From the NCBI GenBank assembly GCA_017617395.1, contig JAFZWG010000043.1, positions 1 to 45,640 on the forward strand: DNA of 45,640 nucleotides. The letters run 5' to 3'. This document shows, in pieces, positions 1 to 7,451 of this stretch. The notes below the pieces were generated by a model that was not told where the DNA came from, made no database searches, and was given only the letters and a program-made list of their open reading frames with translations. The translations under genes and the position numbers were made by a program. The first letter of the stretch is position 1. Every line of letters begins with the position of its first letter. The DNA comes from Lachnospiraceae bacterium. GTDB lineage: Bacteria > Bacillota > Clostridia > Lachnospirales > Lachnospiraceae.

Positions 1-58
1 CAGTCCCCAGTTGTCACCTCGGTCGAAGATGACAACTGGGGACTGTCCCCTTGTCATC
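1..58. repeat. REP-like hairpin element, copy 1
   Basis: Bases 1-16 and 30-45 form a perfect 16-bp inverted repeat around a 13-base loop. The hairpin is followed by the 14-mer CTGTCCCCTTGTCA (43-56), which recurs exactly at 1030-1043. The element lies 3' of the RsmJ-like gene, whose stop is at 72-74. Hairpins carrying GGGGACAG/TTGTCAC words are known as scattered REP-type repeats in clostridial genomes, sometimes mobilised by RAYT transposases; that link is an inference, and no transposase is in the window. The element may extend beyond the left edge. Confidence 0.7.
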
Positions 59-71
59 TCACCAACCGCGA

Positions 72-932
72 TTATACCATATCCGCAGCAGGATTGCCAC
101 CTCCGAACGAAATCGGATCGATTCCGTCGTAGCGGACGGCCTTCCCGCTGATGGAGAAGGACGGCTTGACGCCGGCAAGCCGGTCGCCCTTTAAGGGGCG
201 TTTGATCACGATGCGGCGCGGGTGTGCCGCCATCGCCGCCGCGAGGAGCTCCTCCTCGTTCGGACAGGGCGCCTCGAGCCGGTGCAGAAGCTGAAACTTC
301 TTGCCGACCGCCGCGCTCTTCGTGCGCTCCGGAAACATCGGGTCGAGGTACACGACCTCGGGGGAGGGCTGCATTTGCCGAAGGGCCGGAATGCTGTCGC
401 CGCACGTCAGTTCCATGCGCGCCAGAACCGGCGCCAGCGCAGGAATCTCCCGCGCGCGCTTCATCGCATCCTCCAACAGCGCCGCGATGTACGGATTGCA
501 CTCGTACATGCGAACGTGAAAGCCCGCTGCCGCCAGAAGCATTGAATCCTCGCCGAAGCCTGCCGTGGCATCGACCGCGACCATCGCCTTATGATCGCCC
601 TTGACGTTGGCTGCGCGAACCAAAAGTTCGTCGACCAGCCTGCGCTTTCCGAGCCGCGAACCCATCGTGGTCAGGTCCGCGCGCAGCGACGCCGTGATCT
701 CAAAGAGCGTCATTTTCCCGTCCGAAAATGAGGCGGCCGCGGAGCACAGCGACAGTCCGTCGTCCCCGAGACGCAACAGCGTCACATCCTCCGCATCCGC
801 AGGGATTCCGCGGGACGATGCCTCTTCCGGCACGCCGTAAAATGCAATCCCGAGCCGTCCGGCAAGCGCTTTCGCCTCTTCCCCGAACCGCTCCGACTGC
901 GCAATCACAACCGGTTGACGTCGCTCCTCCAT
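72..932 (-). CDS. RsmJ-like class I SAM-dependent methyltransferase (DUF548)
   Basis: About 286 residues when started at the ATG at 932-930 (M-E-E-R-R), which has AGAGG nine bases upstream; an in-frame start further upstream at 1013 would run into the repeat element and has no better ribosome site. A Rossmann SAM-binding segment (AVDATAGFGEDS) is followed by an acidic strand end (YECNP) and the catalytic-type motif DPMFP, then K-S-A, all typical of the RsmJ family that makes m2G1516 in 16S rRNA of gammaproteobacteria. The same reaction here is inferred; RsmJ-like proteins in Gram-positives are less studied. The gene seems monocistronic: a TATAAT-like -10 (complement of 970-975) lies just upstream with no good -35, and repeat elements sit on both sides. 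Confidence 0.8.
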   Translation of the reverse strand: MEERRQPVVIAQSERFGEEAKALAGRLGIAFYGVPEEASSRGIPADAEDVTLLRLGDDGLSLCSAAASFSDGKMTLFEITASLRADLTTMGSRLGKRRLVDELLVRAANVKGDHKAMVAVDATAGFGEDSMLLAAAGFHVRMYECNPYIAALLEDAMKRAREIPALAPVLARMELTCGDSIPALRQMQPSPEVVYLDPMFPERTKSAAVGKKFQLLHRLEAPCPNEEELLAAAMAAHPRRIVIKRPLKGDRLAGVKPSFSISGKAVRYDGIDPISFGGGNPAADMV

Positions 933-992
933 GAATTCACACCTCTCTTTTCGTGTTCCGTCTCGCTTGATTATACACCAAAAGATGGTAAA

Positions 993-1044
993 GGGACAGC
1001 CCCCGGTTGTCACAACCGTGACAAAAGAACTGTCCCCTTGTCAC
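993..1044. repeat. REP-like hairpin element, copy 2
   Basis: GGGACAG at 993-999 and CTGTCCC at 1030-1036 are the outer arms, and TTGTCAC/GTGACAA (1008-1024) the inner arms, of an imperfect hairpin, followed by CCTTGTCAC. The word CTGTCCCCTTGTCA is identical to that of copy 1. The element ends exactly at the stop codon (1045-1047) of the neighbouring ABC transporter gene and lies in the short gap before the RsmJ-like gene. It could act as an mRNA 3' stabiliser or terminator; no strong T-tract follows. Confidence 0.65.
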
Positions 1045-2841
1045 CTACGACACTTCGTAGCGGCCGGCCTGGACGCGCCACATCTGGGCGTATTTGCCGC
1101 CGAGGGCGAGGAGCTTTTCGTGCGTTCCCTCCTCGACGATCTGTCCGTTCTCGAGCATCAGGATGCGGTCCGCGTCGCGGGTGGTCGAGAGCCGGTGGGA
1201 AATGTAGAACACGGTCTTGCCTTTGGCCGCGGATTTCATCGCGCGGTTGAGCTCGTACTCGGCGATCGGGTCGAGGGCGCTCGAAGGCTCGTCCATGATC
1301 AGGATGTCCGCGTTCATGTAGAAGGCGCGGGAGATCGCGACCTTCTGGCTCTCGCCGCCGGAGAAGTTGACACCCTCGCGGTCGAACTCGGTCGTGACCT
1401 GCGTCTCCAGACCTTTCGGAAGCGTCGCAAGCCTCTCACCGAAACCGGCCCGGACAAGGGCGTCGGTGATGGCGGCATCACTCTCCGGAGTGGCCGAATC
1501 GCGGTAGTTCATGATGACATTTTCCGCGAGGGAGGCGCCGTACATCTGGTAGTCCTGGAAAACTACGCCGATGTGTCTGCGGTAATCGCGCGCCGCGAAC
1601 TCGCGAATGTCGGTATCGTTGTAGCGGATGACGCCCTCGGTCGGGTCGTAGAGGCGCATCAACAGCTTGATCAAAGTCGTCTTGCCCGCGCCGTTGTAAC
1701 CGACGATGGCGATCTTCTCGCCCGGCTTGACGCTCAAGGAAATATGCTTGAGAGTCTCGGGCAGGTCGGCGCGGTAGCTGAAGCTCACGTCGTCAAGTTC
1801 AAGGGCTGCATTGTCCGTGGGAACCGGGAAGCCCTCATCCTGCTTGAGGCGCGGCTCGTAATCAAGGAACGCGCGAATCTTGTCGACGTAAAGGCTGTTC
1901 TCCTGCGCCTGCGGAATGACGTCCGCGAGGTTCATCATGCCCCTGCGAAGACTGCCGGTGCGGTTGAACAACACAACCGCGTTGCTGTAATCGATCGTGT
2001 GAAGCACCGCCGCCTGAAACGCAAGGTACGTGATGTACAGTCCGTCCAGGATGAAGTCGCCGACGATGTAACCGTTTAGGAAGCCAAGCGCGGCTCGTTT
2101 TCCGCCGACCGCCTTCTGTTCCCGGATAATCTCATCGTTGGCCTCGGCAAATTCTTTCTCCAGGCTGTCGCCGACCTCCGGATGAAGCCTGAGCTCCTTC
2201 GCGTAGTCGTTTAAGTAGAACACGCGGCTTACGTAGTTGCGCTTGCGCTCGAGCGGGTTGACGCGAAGGCGAACCCGGTAGTTGAGCTTGTTTAAAACGC
2301 GCGATATGAAGAAGCGAAGCACGAACGAGGCAAGGACGAACACGATGCCCATCGCGTTGGTCAGCAGGTAGAACACGCCGGTCGTGAACAGAATCGTGAT
2401 GCCCTGCACCAAAAGGTTCGTCATCGAGAGGAACCGATCGATCGAGCTCTCCGCCTCCGCGACCGCGAGCACGAAATCGTTGTAGTACGCGGGGTCGTCG
2501 TAGCACGAAAGGTCGATCTCCGCGGCCTTCGCGAACATCTGCTCCTTGAGCGCGCGGTACAGCTTCGGCTTGCAGCGGTACGACCAGCCGTGGATGAAGA
2601 AACCGTCCGGAATGATCTGGATGATGTTGATGAGGAAGATGATCCCGATCACCAGGAACGCCTTCCAGAACGGCTCATGGTACTCCGCGCAGTGCAGCAC
2701 GTAGCGGATTCCCAGCACGTGCTCGAGGAAAATGATTCCCTGGTAGCGGAAACCGTCGTACAAATGATACAACATATATCCCGGGCAGGTCTTAAAGCAC
2801 AGCCGCCACAAAAAGAGCTGGTTGGAAAGTACGTGTCTCAT
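1045..2841 (-). CDS. ABC exporter, fused membrane and ATPase domains (second gene of pair)
   Basis: 598 residues. The ATG at 2841 overlaps the TGA of the upstream ABC gene as ATGA, with GGAAGGGGG as ribosome site, so the two are translationally coupled. The N-terminal half is a transmembrane export domain with hydrophobic segments; the C-terminal half is a complete nucleotide-binding domain: Walker A GYNGAGKTT, signature SGGES (variant of LSGGQ), Walker B ILIMDEPSSALD with the catalytic Glu, and an H-loop His in YISHRLS. The half-transporter probably pairs with the product of the upstream gene. The substrate is unknown; no C39 peptidase domain is present, so peptide maturation is not indicated. 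Confidence 0.85.
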   Translation of the reverse strand: MRHVLSNQLFLWRLCFKTCPGYMLYHLYDGFRYQGIIFLEHVLGIRYVLHCAEYHEPFWKAFLVIGIIFLINIIQIIPDGFFIHGWSYRCKPKLYRALKEQMFAKAAEIDLSCYDDPAYYNDFVLAVAEAESSIDRFLSMTNLLVQGITILFTTGVFYLLTNAMGIVFVLASFVLRFFISRVLNKLNYRVRLRVNPLERKRNYVSRVFYLNDYAKELRLHPEVGDSLEKEFAEANDEIIREQKAVGGKRAALGFLNGYIVGDFILDGLYITYLAFQAAVLHTIDYSNAVVLFNRTGSLRRGMMNLADVIPQAQENSLYVDKIRAFLDYEPRLKQDEGFPVPTDNAALELDDVSFSYRADLPETLKHISLSVKPGEKIAIVGYNGAGKTTLIKLLMRLYDPTEGVIRYNDTDIREFAARDYRRHIGVVFQDYQMYGASLAENVIMNYRDSATPESDAAITDALVRAGFGERLATLPKGLETQVTTEFDREGVNFSGGESQKVAISRAFYMNADILIMDEPSSALDPIAEYELNRAMKSAAKGKTVFYISHRLSTTRDADRILMLENGQIVEEGTHEKLLALGGKYAQMWRVQAGRYEVS

Positions 2842-4688
2842 GCGATCGCACCCCCTTCCGTCGAAACAGCCAGGTAATTTTTCGCCTGTTTGGAGTACAT
2901 ATCGGCGTACAGCCCCTTCTGCTCCATGAGCATGCGGTGCGTGCCGGCCTCCTTCACGGTGCCGTCCGAAAGAAGGTATACCCAGTCGGCATTTTGCACG
3001 GACGACAGGCGGTGCGAGATGAACACGAGCGTGTTGTCGCGGCACGAGTCGTAGATGTTGTCGAACAGCGTCGCCTCCGCAATCGGGTCGAGCGCGGACG
3101 AGGGCTCGTCGAACACCTTAAACGGGCACTCGCGGACAAATGCTCTCGCCACAACGATCTTCTGGAACTCGCCGCCCGAGAGCATCGCACCCTCGTCGTC
3201 GAACTCGCGCGTCAGGATCGTGGACATGCCCTGCGGCAGCGACATAACCTTGTCGTATGCGCCGGAGAGCCGAAGCGCCTGCGTCACGCGCTCCTCACGC
3301 TCATCCTCGGGCACATTTGCGCCCATGATGACATTGTCCGTGACCGACATCGAGAACATGCGGTGGTCCTGAAACGCCGTCGCAAAGAGCGCGCGGTATT
3401 TGCGGAGGTTGTACTCGCGGATGTCGCGGCCGTTTAAGAGAATCTGCCCTTCCGTCGGATCGTAGAACCGGAGCAGAAGCTTGATCAGAGTCGTCTTGCC
3501 GGCGCCGTTGTGGCCGACCAGCGCGTACGTCTTGCCGCCGCGGAACTCCATCGAGAGGTTGCTGATGACCTCCTTGTCCTTGTAGGAAAATGAAACGTTT
3601 CGAAACTCGAGTGTCCTGATCTCTGTCCCCGGATCCTCGCCGTCCCAATCCTCCGGGATGCGCTCCTTATAATCCAGGAAGGTCCGCAGGTACTCGATGA
3701 ACAGACCGTTCTTGAAGAGGTCTGTGAGCGCCTCGGTGAAGCCGATCAGGATCCACGTCGTCGACACCATCATGGTCGTGATGACCGAGAGCTGCGCAAG
3801 GCTCAGCGTACGGCTCACAAGCGCGCGGTACGAGCCGTAGATCAGCAGGCCCTCGAAGATGAACGTGAATGTGAACATGACGTAAAGCCAGTGCAGGATC
3901 GCCGCCTTCACGGTGTACTTCTTGGTCACGTCCGCAACGCCCGTGATCGCCTCGCGGTACTGCTTGCGCATCAGCGAGAACACGCCCGTAAGGCGTATCT
4001 CCTTCGCGTACTCGGGCAGATACATGACGCGGTTGATGTACGCGATGCGGCGGTTGTGCGGCGCCATGTCCTTGTTTCTCTTGTAATCGAGACGGCTGAT
4101 CATGCGGTTAAAGACAAAGTTGCCGATGACCGGCAGCAGCACGAACAGCACCGAGATCTTGTCCGCCTGATACATAAACGCGAACGCGCACACGCTGGCG
4201 ATCGCGCCGAAGATGACCTTGAACGTCGCCTCGACGGACACGATCAAACGGTCATCCGCCTTCTCCATTGCAAGCGTGTAGCGGTCGTAGAAATCGCTGT
4301 CCTCAAAGCACGACAGTTCCACGTTGCGGGATTTGCGAAACAGCTTTTGATACAAGCCCTTGTTGACCACGGCCTGCGCGACCGGATTGATCCTGCCGAC
4401 TAAGATCTTGTCGTACAAAGACATCGCGGCCTCCACGCCCACAACGATCCCGACGAAGACCATGATCTTCCGAAACGAGTCTCCCCGCTGCAGCGAGTTG
4501 ATCATAAAGCGCATGAAAAATGCACTGAAGAACAACCACTCGAAGTACCCCAGGAACCGGCTGATTCCCTTGTGAACCACAAGCCACGGGCAGATGCGCC
4601 ACAGAAGCTTCATGGCGAAGAGGTTGTTCCGCACGGCACGTCCGCGCCCGATCTCCCGCTTCTTCGGTTTTTTACTTACTTCACTCAT
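2838..4688 (-). CDS. ABC exporter, fused membrane and ATPase domains (first gene of pair)
   Basis: 616 residues with a basic N-terminus (SKKPKKREIGRGR), a transmembrane domain, and a C-terminal ATPase: Walker A GHNGAGKTT, signature LSGGEFQK, Walker B-type FKVFDEPSSALD and H-loop His in FISHRLS. GGAAGGGGGG lies 6 bases before the ATG at 4688. This is the promoter-proximal gene of a two-gene operon transcribed from the consensus promoter at 4725-4753. Both partners keep the catalytic Glu and the H-loop His, so unlike many heterodimeric exporters neither site looks degenerate. Both share the LSGGE variant signature and DEPSSALDP, suggesting recent common descent. Cargo unknown. Confidence 0.85.
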   Translation of the reverse strand: MSEVSKKPKKREIGRGRAVRNNLFAMKLLWRICPWLVVHKGISRFLGYFEWLFFSAFFMRFMINSLQRGDSFRKIMVFVGIVVGVEAAMSLYDKILVGRINPVAQAVVNKGLYQKLFRKSRNVELSCFEDSDFYDRYTLAMEKADDRLIVSVEATFKVIFGAIASVCAFAFMYQADKISVLFVLLPVIGNFVFNRMISRLDYKRNKDMAPHNRRIAYINRVMYLPEYAKEIRLTGVFSLMRKQYREAITGVADVTKKYTVKAAILHWLYVMFTFTFIFEGLLIYGSYRALVSRTLSLAQLSVITTMMVSTTWILIGFTEALTDLFKNGLFIEYLRTFLDYKERIPEDWDGEDPGTEIRTLEFRNVSFSYKDKEVISNLSMEFRGGKTYALVGHNGAGKTTLIKLLLRFYDPTEGQILLNGRDIREYNLRKYRALFATAFQDHRMFSMSVTDNVIMGANVPEDEREERVTQALRLSGAYDKVMSLPQGMSTILTREFDDEGAMLSGGEFQKIVVARAFVRECPFKVFDEPSSALDPIAEATLFDNIYDSCRDNTLVFISHRLSSVQNADWVYLLSDGTVKEAGTHRMLMEQKGLYADMYSKQAKNYLAVSTEGGAIA

Positions 4689-4724
4689 TCGTTACCCCCC
4701 TTCCGATAAGAAAAAATTAGGCCT

Positions 4725-4753
4725 ATTATATGCCCGTGCCCCGCGGTTGTCAA
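4725..4753 (-). promoter_or_regulatory. Sigma-A promoter of the ABC exporter pair
   Basis: On the minus strand TTGACA (complement of 4748-4753) and TATAAT (complement of 4725-4730) are separated by exactly 17 bases: a full consensus vegetative promoter. It fires leftward into the gene at 4688 with a leader of about 30 bases. Confidence 0.85.
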
Positions 4754-4785
4754 CAACATTTTTCGACGGCTTTTCGCGGTAGTAA

Positions 4786-4814
4786 TTGACGGCAGACTCC
4801 GAAGCGATTATACT
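4786..4814 (+). promoter_or_regulatory. Sigma-A promoter of the yccF-moxR operon
   Basis: TTGACG (4786-4791), 17-base spacer, TATACT (4809-4814). It is divergent from the ABC promoter with about 33 bases between the two -35 boxes. The leader to the yccF start is about 105 bases and contains the dyad CAACCCGGGGTTG (4860-4872). Confidence 0.75.
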
Positions 4815-4926
4815 GTATCTAATCGGGTTTCGACGCTCACAAAGCACAGTTTACGGGCTCAACCCGGGGTTGCAAATGGGGTCGCACTTCGCGGCATCGG
4901 TTTCATTTTTGGGGGGACAATTACAT

Positions 4927-5298
4927 ATGAGTCTACTGGGTTACATCGTCTGGCTTGTCTTCGGCGGTCTGGTGGCCGCCATCGGTTACTTTTTTCTCGG
5001 GTGCGTCTGGTGTTTGAGCATCATCGGCATTCCGATCGGGCTGCAGTGCTTCAAGTTCGCGGAGCTTGCGTTTTGCCCGTTCGACAAGGAGGTCCGCTAC
5101 GGCGGCGGTACGGGCAGCTTTTTGCTCAACATCGTCTGGCTGTTCCTGGGTGGTCTGGAGATGGCTCTGGGCCTTGCCGGCATCGGTCTGGTGCTGTGCA
5201 TCACCGTCATCGGCATCCCGTTCGGACTTCAGTTCTTTAAGCTCGCCAAGCTCGCATTGATGCCGCTCGGCGCCGAGATCATCGAAGTCGAAGACTGA
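4927..5298 (+). CDS. yccF: YccF-family inner membrane protein (DUF307)
   Basis: 123 residues with two internally similar DUF307 modules: each holds a hydrophobic helix (LGYIVWLVFGG and LLNIVWLFLGG) and then an IGIP[IF]GLQ-x-FK motif (about residues 35-45 and 95-105). The duplicated IGIPxGLQ signature is diagnostic of YccF. The start at 4927 is chosen because GGGGGG lies about 8-14 bases upstream; a longer in-frame reading from 4786 would begin inside the promoter. First gene of an operon, 30 bases before moxR. The function of YccF is not established; a partner role in envelope maintenance is only suggested by its neighbours. Confidence 0.85.
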   Translation: MSLLGYIVWLVFGGLVAAIGYFFLGCVWCLSIIGIPIGLQCFKFAELAFCPFDKEVRYGGGTGSFLLNIVWLFLGGLEMALGLAGIGLVLCITVIGIPFGLQFFKLAKLALMPLGAEIIEVED

Positions 5299-5328
5299 AT
5301 TTAACAGTTGATCTGCAGGAGGTTTCAC

Positions 5329-6276
5329 ATGGAAAACACTAAGACGGAAAATGCAATGCTGCAGGGCTTGCGTGACCGTATCAACAAGATCTTTGTCGGA
5401 AAGGAAGAGGTCGTCGACCTCGTTTTGTGCTGCCTGCTGGGCGGCGGACATGTTCTTCTGGAGGACGTGCCCGGCGTAGGCAAGACCACGCTTGCGAGGA
5501 CGCTCGCGGACTCGATCCGCTGCAGCTTCGGCCGCATCCAGTTCACGCCCGACACGCTTCCGTCCGATGTGACCGGCGCGACGGTGTACAACATGAAGAC
5601 GTCGGAATTTGATTACCGCGAGGGCGCCGTCATGCGCCAGGTTCTTCTCGCGGACGAGATCAACCGCACGTCGCCGAAGACGCAGGCCAGCCTTCTGGAG
5701 GCGATGGCCGAGGGTCAGGTGACCGTCGAGGGCACCTGCTATCCGCTGCCGACACCGTTCTTTGTCATCGCGACGCAGAACCCGATCGAGTACATCGGCA
5801 CGTACCCGCTGCCGGAGGCACAGCTCGACCGCTTCATGATGCGCCTTGCCGTGGGCTACCCGGCGAAGGAGCAGGAGCTATTGATGGCAAGAAACTTCCT
5901 TGCAAACGCCAACGAGTCCGTCCCGGACGGCGTGTGCACCGCCGAGGACATTCTCCGCATGAAGGACGAGGTCGCGAAGGTGTTCGTGAGCGAAGGCGTG
6001 CTCGGATACCTTCAGGAGATGATCGACTTAACCCGCAGCGAGTCCAAATTCTCGCTCGGCGCAAGCCCCCGCGCGCTTTTGGCGCTCGTGCGCGCATCGC
6101 AGGCGTACGCGTACATTAACGGAAGAGACTTCGTCAAGCCCGACGACGTCAAGGCGGTTGCCGTTCCGGTTCTCCACCACCGCGTGGTTCTGGCGCCGGA
6201 AGCCCGCATCACCAAGGAAAATGCTGACGACATCCTCGCGGCACTGGTCCGCAAGGCCCGCATTCCGAAAGAGTAG
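5329..6276 (+). CDS. MoxR-type AAA+ ATPase
   Basis: 315 residues. ATG at 5329 is preceded by AGGAGG (5317-5322). Walker A GVGKTT at residues 49-54, Walker B LLADEINRT around 106-114, sensor-1-like ATQNP, and the typical PLPEAQLDRF arginine-finger region; the C-terminal lid holds SPRALLAL. MoxR ATPases act as chaperones that help assemble or insert metal or cofactor into VWA or DUF58 partners. Here the partner is evident, since the DUF58 gene starts 8 bases after this stop and the transglutaminase-domain membrane protein follows. This order is a conserved, incompletely understood bacterial gene set. Cytoplasmic. Confidence 0.92.
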   Translation: MENTKTENAMLQGLRDRINKIFVGKEEVVDLVLCCLLGGGHVLLEDVPGVGKTTLARTLADSIRCSFGRIQFTPDTLPSDVTGATVYNMKTSEFDYREGAVMRQVLLADEINRTSPKTQASLLEAMAEGQVTVEGTCYPLPTPFFVIATQNPIEYIGTYPLPEAQLDRFMMRLAVGYPAKEQELLMARNFLANANESVPDGVCTAEDILRMKDEVAKVFVSEGVLGYLQEMIDLTRSESKFSLGASPRALLALVRASQAYAYINGRDFVKPDDVKAVAVPVLHHRVVLAPEARITKENADDILAALVRKARIPKE

Positions 6277-6284
6277 GTAGTGCT

Positions 6285-7451
6285 TTGAAACGTAACCGAA
6301 TCTGCATTTTCCTCCTCTGGATTCTGTCGCTGGTCGGAATCTCGTGCTACGGCGGGTCGGTCTCCTACGGCTTCTTCATCATGGTGACGTTAATTCCCGC
6401 GATGTCGTTTCTCTACCTTCTGTGCGTGAAGCTTCGCTTCTCGATCTATCAGAAGCTCGAGGGAAAGACATTTGTGAGCAACCATGCGATCCCGTACTTC
6501 TTCACGCTGCAGAACGAGGAATGGTTCGCCTTCGCGAGCGTGAAGGTGTTCTTCTACTCCGATTTCTCGACCGTGGTGGACTTAACGGACGGGGAGGAAT
6601 TTGAACTTCTTCCGGGAACCGGAATCTCCCGGGATACATCTTTGATCTGCCGCTATCGCGGCACGTACCGGGTCGGAATCAAGACCGTGGAGATCACGGA
6701 CTTTCTCCGGCTGTTTCGTCTGCGCTATAAAAACCCGGAGCCGCTCGAGGTGACGATCCTTCCGTACGTCGCCACCCCGTCGGACCTTGCGGGTGCGCAG
6801 CTCTCGCGCATTCTTCAGCGCGAAATTCCCATGGGCAGCACCGTTCCCGACGTCTCGGTCCGCGAGTATGCGGCCGGCGACCCGAGGAACCGCATTCACT
6901 GGACCGCCTCCGCGAGGGAGCGGCGTCTTTTGGTGCGCCGCAGAGCCGGCGAGGAACAGCCGAACATCAGCGTTTTCTTGGACACACGCCGGATTTCCGA
7001 CGATCCGATGGTCCATCTTCCGGTGGAAAACCGCATGCTGGAGCTCGCGCTTGCGCTCTCCCGCTTCTTTTTGCTGCAGCGGATCCCGGTCAATGCGTAC
7101 CACATTGAGGGCACGCTTCAGACCTGCTCCGTGACCGGCTCCGAGTCCTTTGATCTGTATTACCGGCGCTGCTCCGAGCTTGCATTTGACGCAGCGTACC
7201 TCGACCGGCTTTTGTTCGCCGCGGCGAAGAAACGGCCGGAGGTTCTCGGCACGAGGGCGGCATTTTTCGTGCTCCACGAATGGTCCGGCGAGGCGGAGGA
7301 GTTTGCCCGTACGCTAAATGCGGGCGGTGTTCCCGTCGTCGTCTACCTCGTCACCGACAAGGCTGACATACACGCCGACGCGCGGTCGCTGCCGCGCACG
7401 GAAATTCTCGTCGTCCCTCCGGATGCGAACCTGGCGGAGGTGTTGGGATGA
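6285..7451 (+). CDS. DUF58 membrane protein (MoxR partner)
   Basis: 388 residues beginning at a TTG (6285-6287, M-K-R-N-R), 8 bases after moxR with only a weak ribosome site, which suggests coupling. Two hydrophobic helices lie in the first 50 residues. A beta-rich section follows, then the DUF58 signature REYAAGDPRN-x-IHWTASAR around residues 188-210, leading into a von Willebrand-A-like fold (VFLDTRRI). DUF58 proteins are thought to be clients of MoxR ATPases. The last bases overlap the next gene as ATGA. The exact biochemical role of the family is unknown. Confidence 0.88.
   Translation: MKRNRICIFLLWILSLVGISCYGGSVSYGFFIMVTLIPAMSFLYLLCVKLRFSIYQKLEGKTFVSNHAIPYFFTLQNEEWFAFASVKVFFYSDFSTVVDLTDGEEFELLPGTGISRDTSLICRYRGTYRVGIKTVEITDFLRLFRLRYKNPEPLEVTILPYVATPSDLAGAQLSRILQREIPMGSTVPDVSVREYAAGDPRNRIHWTASARERRLLVRRRAGEEQPNISVFLDTRRISDDPMVHLPVENRMLELALALSRFFLLQRIPVNAYHIEGTLQTCSVTGSESFDLYYRRCSELAFDAAYLDRLLFAAAKKRPEVLGTRAAFFVLHEWSGEAEEFARTLNAGGVPVVVYLVTDKADIHADARSLPRTEILVVPPDANLAEVLG

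Noticed and set aside
931-2079. 382-codon plus-strand frame over the first ABC gene
   Set aside because: No ribosome site or domain; it overlaps the conserved ATPase domain on the other strand.
2842-3045. N-terminal extension of the second ABC gene
   Set aside because: It overlaps the ATPase domain of the first gene; the ATGA overlap at 2838-2841 is the natural start.
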